Shown here piece after piece: positions 19,756 to 28,317 of a stretch of DNA of 64,000 nucleotides. This DNA comes from Colwellia sp. (GTDB lineage Bacteria > Pseudomonadota > Gammaproteobacteria > Enterobacterales > Alteromonadaceae): assembly GCA_013215465.1 (NCBI GenBank), contig JABSOW010000006.1, positions 141,425-205,424 on the forward strand, given 5' to 3'. The notes beneath the pieces were generated by a model. That model had not been told where the DNA came from, did not search any database, and worked only from the letters and a program-made list of their open reading frames with translations. How positions within the stretch are numbered: the stretch's first letter is position 1; each line of letters begins with the position of its first letter. The position numbers were made by a program, and so were the translations under genes.

Positions 19756-20465
19756 TGAAATTTGATACGTATACCCTAAAGGGCAGAATAGTTCCTGCTT
19801 TCTTTTCAATAATAATTCCAATAATGATCTTTAATCACTTTTATACCAGTGAAGAATTTTCAAAATTTGTTGGAGAGGTTATGGGAGCAAAATTGGTATC
19901 CAATTTAACAATCTCATCTATTTGCTTAATTTTTCTTTCTCAATTTGGGAGAGTTCTTGGTAAAAATGTATTTGAAAAGAATATTTTTAAAGAAGAGAGG
20001 TTCATGCCAACAACTAATTTTTTGCTGTTTTCTGATGATACATATAGTGATCAACATAAATTAAAAATTCGCGACAAAATGGCGACTGATTTTAAATCAA
20101 CAATACCTTCTAAAGAGGAAGAAGCTAATGATATCAATCAGTCAAGAATGATAATTGTAGAGTTAATGGCTTTAGTTAGAAGCAAACTGAAAGGAAATAC
20201 ATTTCTTTTGCAGCACAATATTGAGTATGGAGCTATGAGGAATGTGATTGGTGGTTCTATTCTTGGTGTCCTCTTATCTATTGGGAATATTATTTTTTTC
20301 AAGTATGCGATGGTAAATGAACTAGCTGTGAATATTAGTATTGTGACTTTAATTGTTTATGGATTACTCATAGTTTTGAGTAAAATTTTAATTGAATTTT
20401 ACGGAAAAAGTTACGCAAAAATTTTATTTCGTGAATATTTATCTTTGGACTCAAAAAGTAAATAG
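19755..20465 (+). CDS. Membrane protein (predicted 3-4 TM helices) in the MBL/E2-E1-JAB operon
   Basis: Hydrophobic segments 'IVPAFFSIIIPIMIF', 'LTISSICLIFLSQF', 'NVIGGSILGVLLSIGNIIFF', 'LAVNISIVTLIVYGLLIVLS'; ATG overlaps the upstream stop (taatg). Confidence 0.75.
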   Translation: MKFDTYTLKGRIVPAFFSIIIPIMIFNHFYTSEEFSKFVGEVMGAKLVSNLTISSICLIFLSQFGRVLGKNVFEKNIFKEERFMPTTNFLLFSDDTYSDQHKLKIRDKMATDFKSTIPSKEEEANDINQSRMIIVELMALVRSKLKGNTFLLQHNIEYGAMRNVIGGSILGVLLSIGNIIFFKYAMVNELAVNISIVTLIVYGLLIVLSKILIEFYGKSYAKILFREYLSLDSKSK

Positions 20466-20469
20466 ACCG

Positions 20470-20787
20470 TTATTTTTTAGCATATTTATTAAAATAAATT
20501 ATTTTTTCAATATCAACGACACCTTTTGCTAAGCCTAGTCTCATAGCGGGAGTGTCGTTGTATTTTTCTGAAAGTTGGCAATAGTTATAGAAAACACGAA
20601 AAATATCACCTAACTTCTGATACATCTCTGGATTATAAGGACTATAGCCATTCCATAATCGACCTTGATTAGAGCCAGATGAGAAAGGTCTTTCAAACAT
20701 ATTAACTCTACGTCTAATTTGCATGAAAAACCTGTCTATGGTGTTAGTTGGCATGCAAAACTGATCCGCTTTAGCGTTTATTGGCAA
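20470..20787 (-). pseudogene. C-terminal fragment of a DDE/integrase-type transposase
   Basis: 'RRRVNMFERPFSSGSNQGRLWNGYSPYNPEMYQKLGDIFRVFYNYCQLSEKYNDTPAMRLGLAKG' resembles an IS transposase C-terminus; no catalytic region upstream. Confidence 0.6.
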
Positions 20788-20965
20788 ATAACATTGACCC
20801 TACGCATTTCCATTCAACTCAATATTTATCATGACCACAGAGCATCTAATGATATTTAGTTCATCACAAATAGTGGTTCAGTTTTAGTTGCCAATTAACA
20901 ACATTAATAACAAAACCTGATATGCAGAAATTCTATGGATGAGTAAATTTCAAATAGGAAACGTG

Positions 20966-21142
20966 TTATTGGGATAAGTTTCTGTGGAGATAAAAGCCTT
21001 GCAGTAAATTAAGCTCAGTTGAATTACTCCAAGCATCCAATAAGTTTTTAAACTCATCAAGCTCGTCTTTAGATACGGTTTCAACCAGTGCTTTTTCAGA
21101 AAGAGAGTTTAAGCGTTCAAGGTCAATTTGATTCATGTTCAT
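20966..21142 (-). CDS. Small acidic hypothetical protein (58 aa) downstream of SRAP gene
   Basis: MNMNQIDLERLNSLSEKALVETVSKDELDEFKNLLDAWSNSTELNLLQGFYLHRNLSQ; below the supplied ORF-track size cutoff; same strand as the umuDC-SRAP genes. Confidence 0.5.
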   Translation of the reverse strand: MNMNQIDLERLNSLSEKALVETVSKDELDEFKNLLDAWSNSTELNLLQGFYLHRNLSQ

Positions 21143-21215
21143 CATCCATGATTAGTAGAATGTTAAGTATAGATTAGATTTAAAATTTGCGTTAAAAATT
21201 ATCCCTTGAAGTATT

Positions 21216-21782
21216 CTAAGCACCTAGTTGAATATCAATAAATTTCTCATTAACATGATTCATTAAAGGCACTAGTTGTTCTATTGAGGAACCAAACCAG
21301 TAATCTTTATCTTCGGGTAATATCAACACAGGCATTCGTTTATGATATTGAGCACACTTTTCATTGGGGGCAGTTGTTAACGTCACAAGCTCAGTCATTT
21401 CATTCTTAAATAAAATACCAGCCATATACAAAGGTACTTTGTCTACTTGCTCAAAGAAGTATTTAACCTTTTTACCATCTTCTGTACGCCACTCGTACCA
21501 TCCATTACACGGTACTAAGCAACGTTGATATTGAAAGGATTGTTTGAAAGTAGGCTTGATGGCAACAGTTTCAGATTGCGCGTTGATGATAAGTTTTTTT
21601 GACCACTTGGGCTTTATTCCCCAGTTTGCATTGATTTGTTGGTAGCCGTTTTCTGCTGTCGTGATAGTTGATACAGTTTGACTTGGACTAAAATTTGTAT
21701 TCGTTGCAACATCAAATTGCGTATTGAATAAGTTGCTAACAATAGTGCTTATTTTATTATCTACATGAAATCGACCACACAT
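21216..21782 (-). CDS. SOS response-associated peptidase (SRAP/HMCES/YedK family)
   Basis: N-terminal MCGRF with catalytic Cys2; 'NANWGIKPKWSK', 'RCLVPCNGWYEWRTEDGKKVKYFF', 'AQYHKRMPVIL'-type motif. Confidence 0.93.
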   Translation of the reverse strand: MCGRFHVDNKISTIVSNLFNTQFDVATNTNFSPSQTVSTITTAENGYQQINANWGIKPKWSKKLIINAQSETVAIKPTFKQSFQYQRCLVPCNGWYEWRTEDGKKVKYFFEQVDKVPLYMAGILFKNEMTELVTLTTAPNEKCAQYHKRMPVLILPEDKDYWFGSSIEQLVPLMNHVNEKFIDIQLGA

Positions 21783-21791
21783 ATTTAGCTC

Positions 21792-23048
21792 TCAACATTG
21801 AATTTTCGGAATATCTGACCATTTACTAGTATATCCAGGCGATAAAAAACTTCGCCTCATTTGCCATTTCTCTCTTTGGCCAGCCGCTGCAACTTCGATT
21901 ATTCCATTGCCATATCGATTATTAATATGATCATAACACTGCATTAGTTCTGGATTATTCACACTAACATTAAACATATCATGTTGCTGAAATTGACTGT
22001 TTTCTAGCTCAATTGCACCAACACCACATCGATAAAAATTTACACCATTTTGAAAAATATTATCAAAAACAAATGAAATCCCCGCAGCAATTTTAAGGGT
22101 GTTATCTGTCGCAACGGGAAACTCGTAAATGAGTGATTTTTTATAATAATTATCATCGTGAGGAGAGCTTGAAGCAAACACTAACAGCCGTTTTATGAGA
22201 GAACGTTGCTTTCTTACTTTGCGAGCAACAATACATCCGTGACTAGTTATGGCCGCTTTAAGTGAATTATACTCAGTAATTCGTTGACCAAAACTTCTTG
22301 TAGAAAAGATCTCTTTTTTATCTTGTCTTACTTCATCCCAATTTAAACATTGCATGCCATTTAACTCATTTACTGTTCGCTCAACAACTACTGAAAACTT
22401 ACTTCGCATTGCTTTTGGTGATTGATTAGCTAGCTCCCAAGCGGTTTTTATCCCTAAAATATTGAGACGTTTACCTAATTTTGAGCCAATGCCCCACACA
22501 TCGGTTAATGACATTCTCTCTAATATTTCATTTCGTGAACAATCATCATTGATAACAGCAACACCGTTATACCCAGCAAGCTTTTTAGCCGCATGGTTCG
22601 CAGCTTTTGCTAACGTTGGTGTAGTACCAAAACCAACGCCAACTGGTAATCTAGTTTCTCTCCAAACAGCTCTACGTATTTCGTGCCCATATTGATGCCA
22701 ACCTTTAATGAGAGAATCGTAATTTTTAAAATGAAGAAATGATTCATCGATAGAATATACATACTGATTATCACAAAAACGACTAATGACATTCATCATT
22801 CTTTCACTTAAATCGGCATATAACTCATAGTTTGATGAACGAACAACTACGTTATGTTTTGCTAGAAAATTCTTAATTTGAAAATATGGTATAAATTTTG
22901 AAATACCAAGCTTTCGAGCGATAGGATCTACTGCACAGATGCAGCCATCGTTATTAGTTAGAACAACAACAGGCTTGTTTCTTATACTTGGGTCAAAGAC
23001 TTTTTCAGCGCTAGCATAATAGCTAACAGCATCGACTAATGCATACAT
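21792..23048 (-). CDS. umuC: Y-family DNA polymerase V catalytic subunit
   Basis: 'MYALVDAVSYYASAEKVFDPSIRNKPVVVLTNNDGCICAVDPIARKLGI', 'YSIDESFLHF', 'LPVGVGFGTTPTLAKAANHAAKK'. Confidence 0.95.
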   Translation of the reverse strand: MYALVDAVSYYASAEKVFDPSIRNKPVVVLTNNDGCICAVDPIARKLGISKFIPYFQIKNFLAKHNVVVRSSNYELYADLSERMMNVISRFCDNQYVYSIDESFLHFKNYDSLIKGWHQYGHEIRRAVWRETRLPVGVGFGTTPTLAKAANHAAKKLAGYNGVAVINDDCSRNEILERMSLTDVWGIGSKLGKRLNILGIKTAWELANQSPKAMRSKFSVVVERTVNELNGMQCLNWDEVRQDKKEIFSTRSFGQRITEYNSLKAAITSHGCIVARKVRKQRSLIKRLLVFASSSPHDDNYYKKSLIYEFPVATDNTLKIAAGISFVFDNIFQNGVNFYRCGVGAIELENSQFQQHDMFNVSVNNPELMQCYDHINNRYGNGIIEVAAAGQREKWQMRRSFLSPGYTSKWSDIPKIQC

Positions 23049-23449
23049 GCTAGTAACGCTCTTAATTTTCGATGAAGTCTAAAAGAGCATGTGACAACTC
23101 CTTCAAGCTGAAATTCATCTTCAGGTGAGATTGAAACAGGCTGATACTTTGGAGAGGCAGAGAGCAATCTAGCAAATTTTTTATCTATATATTTACAAGT
23201 AAAGCAGCCATTGTAATTTGCGACAATCACATCGCCATCTTTCACTTCTTCAGATCGATCCACTAGTAACAAGTCACCATCAAAAATTCCAGCCTCAACC
23301 ATTGATTCACCTTGAGCTAAACCAAAAAACGTTGCATCCGGGTTTGAAATCAAAAGCTTATCTAACGATAAACCTAGTTCTTTATATTCTGCGGCTGGAG
23401 ATTCAAAGCCTGAGATGCCTGCTTCGATTAAAATGGGAATAAATTTCAT
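23036..23449 (-). CDS. umuD: Translesion polymerase V autoproteolytic subunit UmuD
   Basis: 'GFESPAAEYKELGLSLDKLLISNPDATFFGLAQGESMVEAGIFDGDLLLVDRS' (S24 family; A-E cleavage region, GESM Ser). Confidence 0.93.
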   Translation of the reverse strand: MKFIPILIEAGISGFESPAAEYKELGLSLDKLLISNPDATFFGLAQGESMVEAGIFDGDLLLVDRSEEVKDGDVIVANYNGCFTCKYIDKKFARLLSASPKYQPVSISPEDEFQLEGVVTCSFRLHRKLRALLACMH

Positions 23450-23463
23450 TAAAACACCAGTAA

Positions 23464-23479
23464 CTGTACAAAAACACAG
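23464..23479. promoter_or_regulatory. LexA box upstream of umuD
   Basis: CTGTACAAAAACACAG matches CTG-T-N8-A-CAG; 15 bp upstream of the umuD start. Confidence 0.85.
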
Positions 23480-23633
23480 TATACTTTAATGGTGATATTT
23501 TTGAAAGTATCAGATTACTAAATATGCATGATTAAAATATCAGCTTCATTCATTAGAAAAATAGGAGCTACACTGCAAAGCAGTGGTGTAACTGAATATT
23601 AATAGCTAATAATCAAATATTCAATATGGACAA

Positions 23634-24521
23634 TCATTTGGAATGATCATATTGCTGCTGAGCTAATTTTGCTGAATTTATTGCCCGTTCAAAAAAGTCA
23701 TCCGTTCTTTTTCTTGAACAAAGGATGTTTTCATCAACGTACTTTTCAATCTCGATGAATAGCCCTCTAGAACCATGCCACCAATCAATCGTGTACACTT
23801 TCTTTCCATGGCGGATCTTCACTTTTATTTCATGCCTTGGCTCTTTTGGATAAAACACAAAAATAGGAGAATTATATTCACTTGCTCCCAATGTAAGCCA
23901 ATGCACATATTTAGCGGGTGCTTTGATCACTCTCTCAGCCACATGGCTGCGCTTCGGGGCATACTTCCACTTATCAGGATTAACATAAATATTCAGCCCA
24001 AAGCTTGCTAACTTGACACCGTTTATTGCTACATATCCCTGTTCTAGCTCAACAGGAAGTAAACCAAAATCTTTTTTTACAAATGAATCTATCGAATTGT
24101 GGTGGTGATACCAAGATAATGAATTAACAATGCTTCCCCACTCAGGGTGCTCTGGATCGATATAACCAGGAAATGAATCAGGTGGTCTGTGGTAATAGTA
24201 ATTAAGATTCTCTGGGTAGTTTAGTTCCCAGGAGCAAGCTACAGCATACTCAGGATAATAATCTTCATGCTCCCAATGCCATACTCCATCAGGGGAGAGT
24301 AGAACTCTATCATAATCACAAATCATCGCCCCTTTGGACTCAAAATATAGTTCAAAAATCGGATTTAGAATACCAACTGGCCTACCCATAGTGTCTTGTT
24401 CAATGCATTCTACACTTTCAGGTATATGTAAATGAAATTCAGGTTTATTAATTGTAAACATCCCTTTAGTTAAATTCCAACTTGCTTTAGTTAATAGGTT
24501 CTTTGTATATACTGTAATCAA
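23634..24521 (-). CDS. Hypothetical protein
   Basis: 295-aa ORF rich in W/Y/H; start overlaps the end of the upstream 171-aa ORF. Confidence 0.5.
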   Translation of the reverse strand: MITVYTKNLLTKASWNLTKGMFTINKPEFHLHIPESVECIEQDTMGRPVGILNPIFELYFESKGAMICDYDRVLLSPDGVWHWEHEDYYPEYAVACSWELNYPENLNYYYHRPPDSFPGYIDPEHPEWGSIVNSLSWYHHHNSIDSFVKKDFGLLPVELEQGYVAINGVKLASFGLNIYVNPDKWKYAPKRSHVAERVIKAPAKYVHWLTLGASEYNSPIFVFYPKEPRHEIKVKIRHGKKVYTIDWWHGSRGLFIEIEKYVDENILCSRKRTDDFFERAINSAKLAQQQYDHSK

Positions 24522-25002
24522 TAGTGCTTATAGTTTTTTCTAAAAATATTATTGAGTTGTGATATAGAAGTAGCATTTCATGATCAAAAAATACCGCCAC
24601 CCTATTTAACATATTAAAGGTTGCAGCAATTTCTGGCTTGTTACCCTCATATTTTCTTATAGTTCTAGAGCATGGTTTTTTTGAAAATTTCAAATGGCGA
24701 TCAAGAATGTCGGTTGAGGGAGTGTAATTGTGGCCGAATAGCTTTAACTTGGTGGCCTTTAATATAGCTCTAATTCTTGAAGGAGTTAAACTCATTCGTA
24801 AAGCTATTTCTTTGGTTGTTATATTGAAATAAAAGAGTAAAACAACGATCAAGTTTCGTGCGGCACTTTGTTCTGAACTCCCTTTCCATTTAATTATATT
24901 AGGTTTTGGGTAGTCATTGTTCCAATAACAATATGGAGGTATTTTAAAAGCCTCATTAATTTCTAATTTTTTTAAACACTTTGGTTTTATATAATTGAGC
25001 AT
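24487..25002 (-). CDS. Hypothetical protein with possible HTH
   Basis: 'FYFNITTKEIALRMSLTPSRIRAILKATKLKLFG' resembles a sigma-r4-type HTH. Confidence 0.45.
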   Translation of the reverse strand: MLNYIKPKCLKKLEINEAFKIPPYCYWNNDYPKPNIIKWKGSSEQSAARNLIVVLLFYFNITTKEIALRMSLTPSRIRAILKATKLKLFGHNYTPSTDILDRHLKFSKKPCSRTIRKYEGNKPEIAATFNMLNRVAVFFDHEMLLLYHNSIIFLEKTISTIDYSIYKEPIN

Positions 25003-25374
25003 ACTTTATAATTTACTCCAGTATCTATTGTTTAATTTCATCAATGATAACTTCATTGGACTCAATAACTTTGACGGTACAGATAAAGCGGCTGTTCGAG
25101 AATATTCACTTTGCTTTAGCCCCATAAAATGAATCATAGGCATTATGGCAATGTCAGCAAAAGCTGAAATAGATACTAGGGTTGCAAAGTTGAACACTAA
25201 TATTTTAGATTTAAACATAATCAGTCACTTCCATGTCATTTGATAATCATACATTCTAATATGTACAAATAATAAGCAACATCTATTTTATGAATCCTAG
25301 CTTAATACCTTTAATTACTAATAAGCATGATAGATTAGATATTTAATCCTCATATGTCTGTAAGAATAACTTAA

Positions 25375-26109
25375 TTATTTTCGAGATGATAAAAGTGTCA
25401 CTAAATTATGGCTTAATCTATCTAAAACAGATTGTGTTTCCATGTCCCATTGCTGATTTAAATACTCGATGACTAGATTGACGTTTGAAGGGAATAGTAC
25501 TTTTCCGTCTACCTTAGCAAACGGCCCATCAGTTTCGAGTAACACCCTATCCTGAGGTAACCAAGAAATAATTTTCTTTCCTCTTGATGATTGCAACATT
25601 GCTGGCCCTATAGAAAAGTAGCAACCTAACTCAGCAGCCTTAAATACTTGTTTTTTAGTTGCCAAGAACCAGTGCAAAATAGGGGTTCCAGATTTTGGGA
25701 ACTGGTTCAAACAATCTAAGATTTGCTCTACTGCATTTAAACTATGAATTGTTAGTATTTTATCGTCGAATTCTTCACATTTATTTAATATATGCTTAAA
25801 AACGGATAATTGAACATCCAAGTGTTCCTTATATCCACTAGAGCCATCAAGACCTATTTCACCAATATATCTAGTTTGATCAACTAACTTATCAAATAAT
25901 ACAAGCTCATTTTCTCTTTGATGCGCTAACTGAGGATGTAAGCCTAATGCTGTTTTGCAATGATTTAAGCCTTCAGTTAACTTAACAGTACCTTCCCAAG
26001 CAGAAGGTACTGTCGTAACAGATAGAACATAGTAATTTGATTGCCTTATATCATTCAATATCTCTTGATGATTAGGATATAAATCAACATGGCAATGCAT
26101 GTCCATCAT
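25375..26109 (-). CDS. qatD: QatD, TatD-family metal-dependent hydrolase of the Qat anti-phage system
   Basis: 'MMDMHCHVDLYPN', 'YIGEIGLDGS', 'ILHWFL', 'LLETDGPF' (TatD motifs); last gene of the qat operon. Confidence 0.92.
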   Translation of the reverse strand: MMDMHCHVDLYPNHQEILNDIRQSNYYVLSVTTVPSAWEGTVKLTEGLNHCKTALGLHPQLAHQRENELVLFDKLVDQTRYIGEIGLDGSSGYKEHLDVQLSVFKHILNKCEEFDDKILTIHSLNAVEQILDCLNQFPKSGTPILHWFLATKKQVFKAAELGCYFSIGPAMLQSSRGKKIISWLPQDRVLLETDGPFAKVDGKVLFPSNVNLVIEYLNQQWDMETQSVLDRLSHNLVTLLSSRK

Positions 26110-27461
26110 TATGTTTTTTCCGACTTCAGAAATATTTCAACTTCTTTTAAGCCACGCTCTATTGTTGATTCTAATTGATTTCTGATCGTAATATCTTCTG
26201 GGATCGGACCGCTTTGTCGCAACCATGACTTATAATTTTTTGCTTTATTTTGTCTGATAATCGCAGTAGATAAGGCTTGAAGATCATCACGAGTATCTTT
26301 CTCTTTCATTAAGCCCTTAAGTCTTTTAGTTTTGTACGGGGCATCCACCGTAAACCCGGAATGATGCACAGAAGCTCTTCGAATTATACAAGGAACACAA
26401 TGTCCACACTGCTTATTTTCACGATGCCAATGACTACATGAAACGCTTAAGGGTATAGCTTTTTCTATTGCTTTTTGATCAACACACTCAGCTAACATTT
26501 CACCTTTTGTTTTAAATTGATATGGATTGACGAATTTCACATGAAATCCAGCATCTTTAAGGAGTCCTTCCAATCGACTTAGAAAATGAGGATGCGTTGT
26601 GCGAGTGCTATGACTGCCAATTCGTCTTCTCGTTAATGGTGGATTTATTGATATATAGCCATTTTCCGGCACGATGATTGTAGAAATATCAGAGTCATTA
26701 TTAGCACTTCTTAATGCTGAAATACCAAGTACAGACATAGCGAGAAAGTTAAAACTTCGTCCGCGCATTGTTACATCAGTTTTATCTTTTAATCGATCAA
26801 TAAGATGAGGAGATATAGAATAAGATAATTCGCCAAATGGCGGGGTTAATAATGTTTTAATTTTTTCTTGTTTAGCACCATCACCTCGGTAAGCATGACT
26901 TACTAATAATGGTTTATAATCCGACTTTCCATTAAGTATGTCTATTGCACCTACCGCACTATCTAAGCCACCAGAAAATAAACAAATAGCATTTAAACCT
27001 TTCAGGCTCCTAGCTTTTGCTTTGGCTTTGTCACTTTTTTTAGGTTTTGGCATTCGCATCTTTGTTTTTATAAATGTGAACATCCATTGGTCACCTGTCA
27101 AAAAATTCAAAATTGAACTTAATTCTTCAGCCAAAAAACCCCACATATTTACATTGGATACAGGAACGTGTAAGTGCATTTGTCTAGCCCAAGCGTTTGC
27201 GGCTTTATCTCTCAATTCAAAGGTGTCCGCTGCGGTAACTGCTGTTGCAATGGTAAGTAAGTCAATGGCATCACCATCAACATAAACACCAAGATCACGC
27301 ACAGTGTCCATTAAAGCTCTAGAAGCCAAACTGTTTTTACTACTGTCATATTGATGAGTATTATAAATTTGAACTGGATGACAGCCTTCTGAAAATTCAG
27401 GTAATTTAGCCGGATCGTTATTAAAATAAAAATTAGTCATCGAAACTCTCCCACTCGTCAA
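26109..27461 (-). CDS. qatC: QatC, QueC-like enzyme of the Qat anti-phage system
   Basis: PP-loop 'AICLFSGGLDSAVGAIDIL'; 'CGHCVPCIIRRASVHHSGF'. Start probably 27440 (MTNFYFNND). Confidence 0.92.
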   Translation of the reverse strand: MTSGRVSMTNFYFNNDPAKLPEFSEGCHPVQIYNTHQYDSSKNSLASRALMDTVRDLGVYVDGDAIDLLTIATAVTAADTFELRDKAANAWARQMHLHVPVSNVNMWGFLAEELSSILNFLTGDQWMFTFIKTKMRMPKPKKSDKAKAKARSLKGLNAICLFSGGLDSAVGAIDILNGKSDYKPLLVSHAYRGDGAKQEKIKTLLTPPFGELSYSISPHLIDRLKDKTDVTMRGRSFNFLAMSVLGISALRSANNDSDISTIIVPENGYISINPPLTRRRIGSHSTRTTHPHFLSRLEGLLKDAGFHVKFVNPYQFKTKGEMLAECVDQKAIEKAIPLSVSCSHWHRENKQCGHCVPCIIRRASVHHSGFTVDAPYKTKRLKGLMKEKDTRDDLQALSTAIIRQNKAKNYKSWLRQSGPIPEDITIRNQLESTIERGLKEVEIFLKSEKT

Positions 27462-28317
27462 CAGTCATTGAAATTGCATCTATTTGAATTTTTGTAATAT
27501 TGTCTCTGGTGATATTACTTGGGTTTCCATTAGTCACGATATCCATTTGCTCTTGTGCAATCACTTTTATTAATTCCCTTAATTCTTCTTCCATTCTGTG
27601 ATGTTTGCTTGGAGGTTCAACATGAAACCAAGCTCTACCCATTCCTGTAACGACATCCTGAAATATGAGATCGGTTAAATAGCATGAAATAGTTTCTTGT
27701 ATAACTTCATCAGTAAAGCTTTCAGGTTCGAAATCATTAGTATCAGGTAACGCTTCTTCTAAAGCATAATCGAGTGCTATTCGAATAGCATCGGCATCAG
27801 CATTATCAGGCGCTAGGTGAGATGCAATTTTATCAATTGCTTGATCTGTCGTTAGACCTTTCAAATCTCCAAGTGATAATTTTTGGTGATTTACTGTAAC
27901 GCTATCACCGCGCATAATACCAAGTAACCCTGTACCAGCGGTAATACCACTTGCTAACCTTCTACTTGTCCCTTTACCTCCACCTGACGACTTCTTAGCA
28001 TAGCTTTTTAATGATTTTCTTAAATTGGATGTAGTGCCGCCTGACTGAGCATACTTTCCAAACGCTAATCTGGCACTAGCAAATCGATTAGGCTGAGCTG
28101 GTATATGGGCAGGGCCAGGAATTTCACTTTGAACCTGAGCATTATCTATTTCGTTACTATCATTATCTTGTGAGCCATCGGCATCACTTTGATCTGTATT
28201 AATATCCCCATCACTACCTGATGAAGGCTCTATTGTTATTGTGTCGCCTTGTTCTGCCCATGGCGGAACAAGTGGACTTTGGTTATTTGGACCAAGAGAT
28301 GAAGCCGAAGTACCCAT
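27433..28317 (-). CDS. qatB: QatB of the Qat anti-phage system
   Basis: 'MGTSASSLGPNNQSPLVPPWAEQ' N-terminus typical of QatB; between QatA and QatC with overlapping junctions. Confidence 0.9.
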   Translation of the reverse strand: MGTSASSLGPNNQSPLVPPWAEQGDTITIEPSSGSDGDINTDQSDADGSQDNDSNEIDNAQVQSEIPGPAHIPAQPNRFASARLAFGKYAQSGGTTSNLRKSLKSYAKKSSGGGKGTSRRLASGITAGTGLLGIMRGDSVTVNHQKLSLGDLKGLTTDQAIDKIASHLAPDNADADAIRIALDYALEEALPDTNDFEPESFTDEVIQETISCYLTDLIFQDVVTGMGRAWFHVEPPSKHHRMEEELRELIKVIAQEQMDIVTNGNPSNITRDNITKIQIDAISMTVDEWESFDD

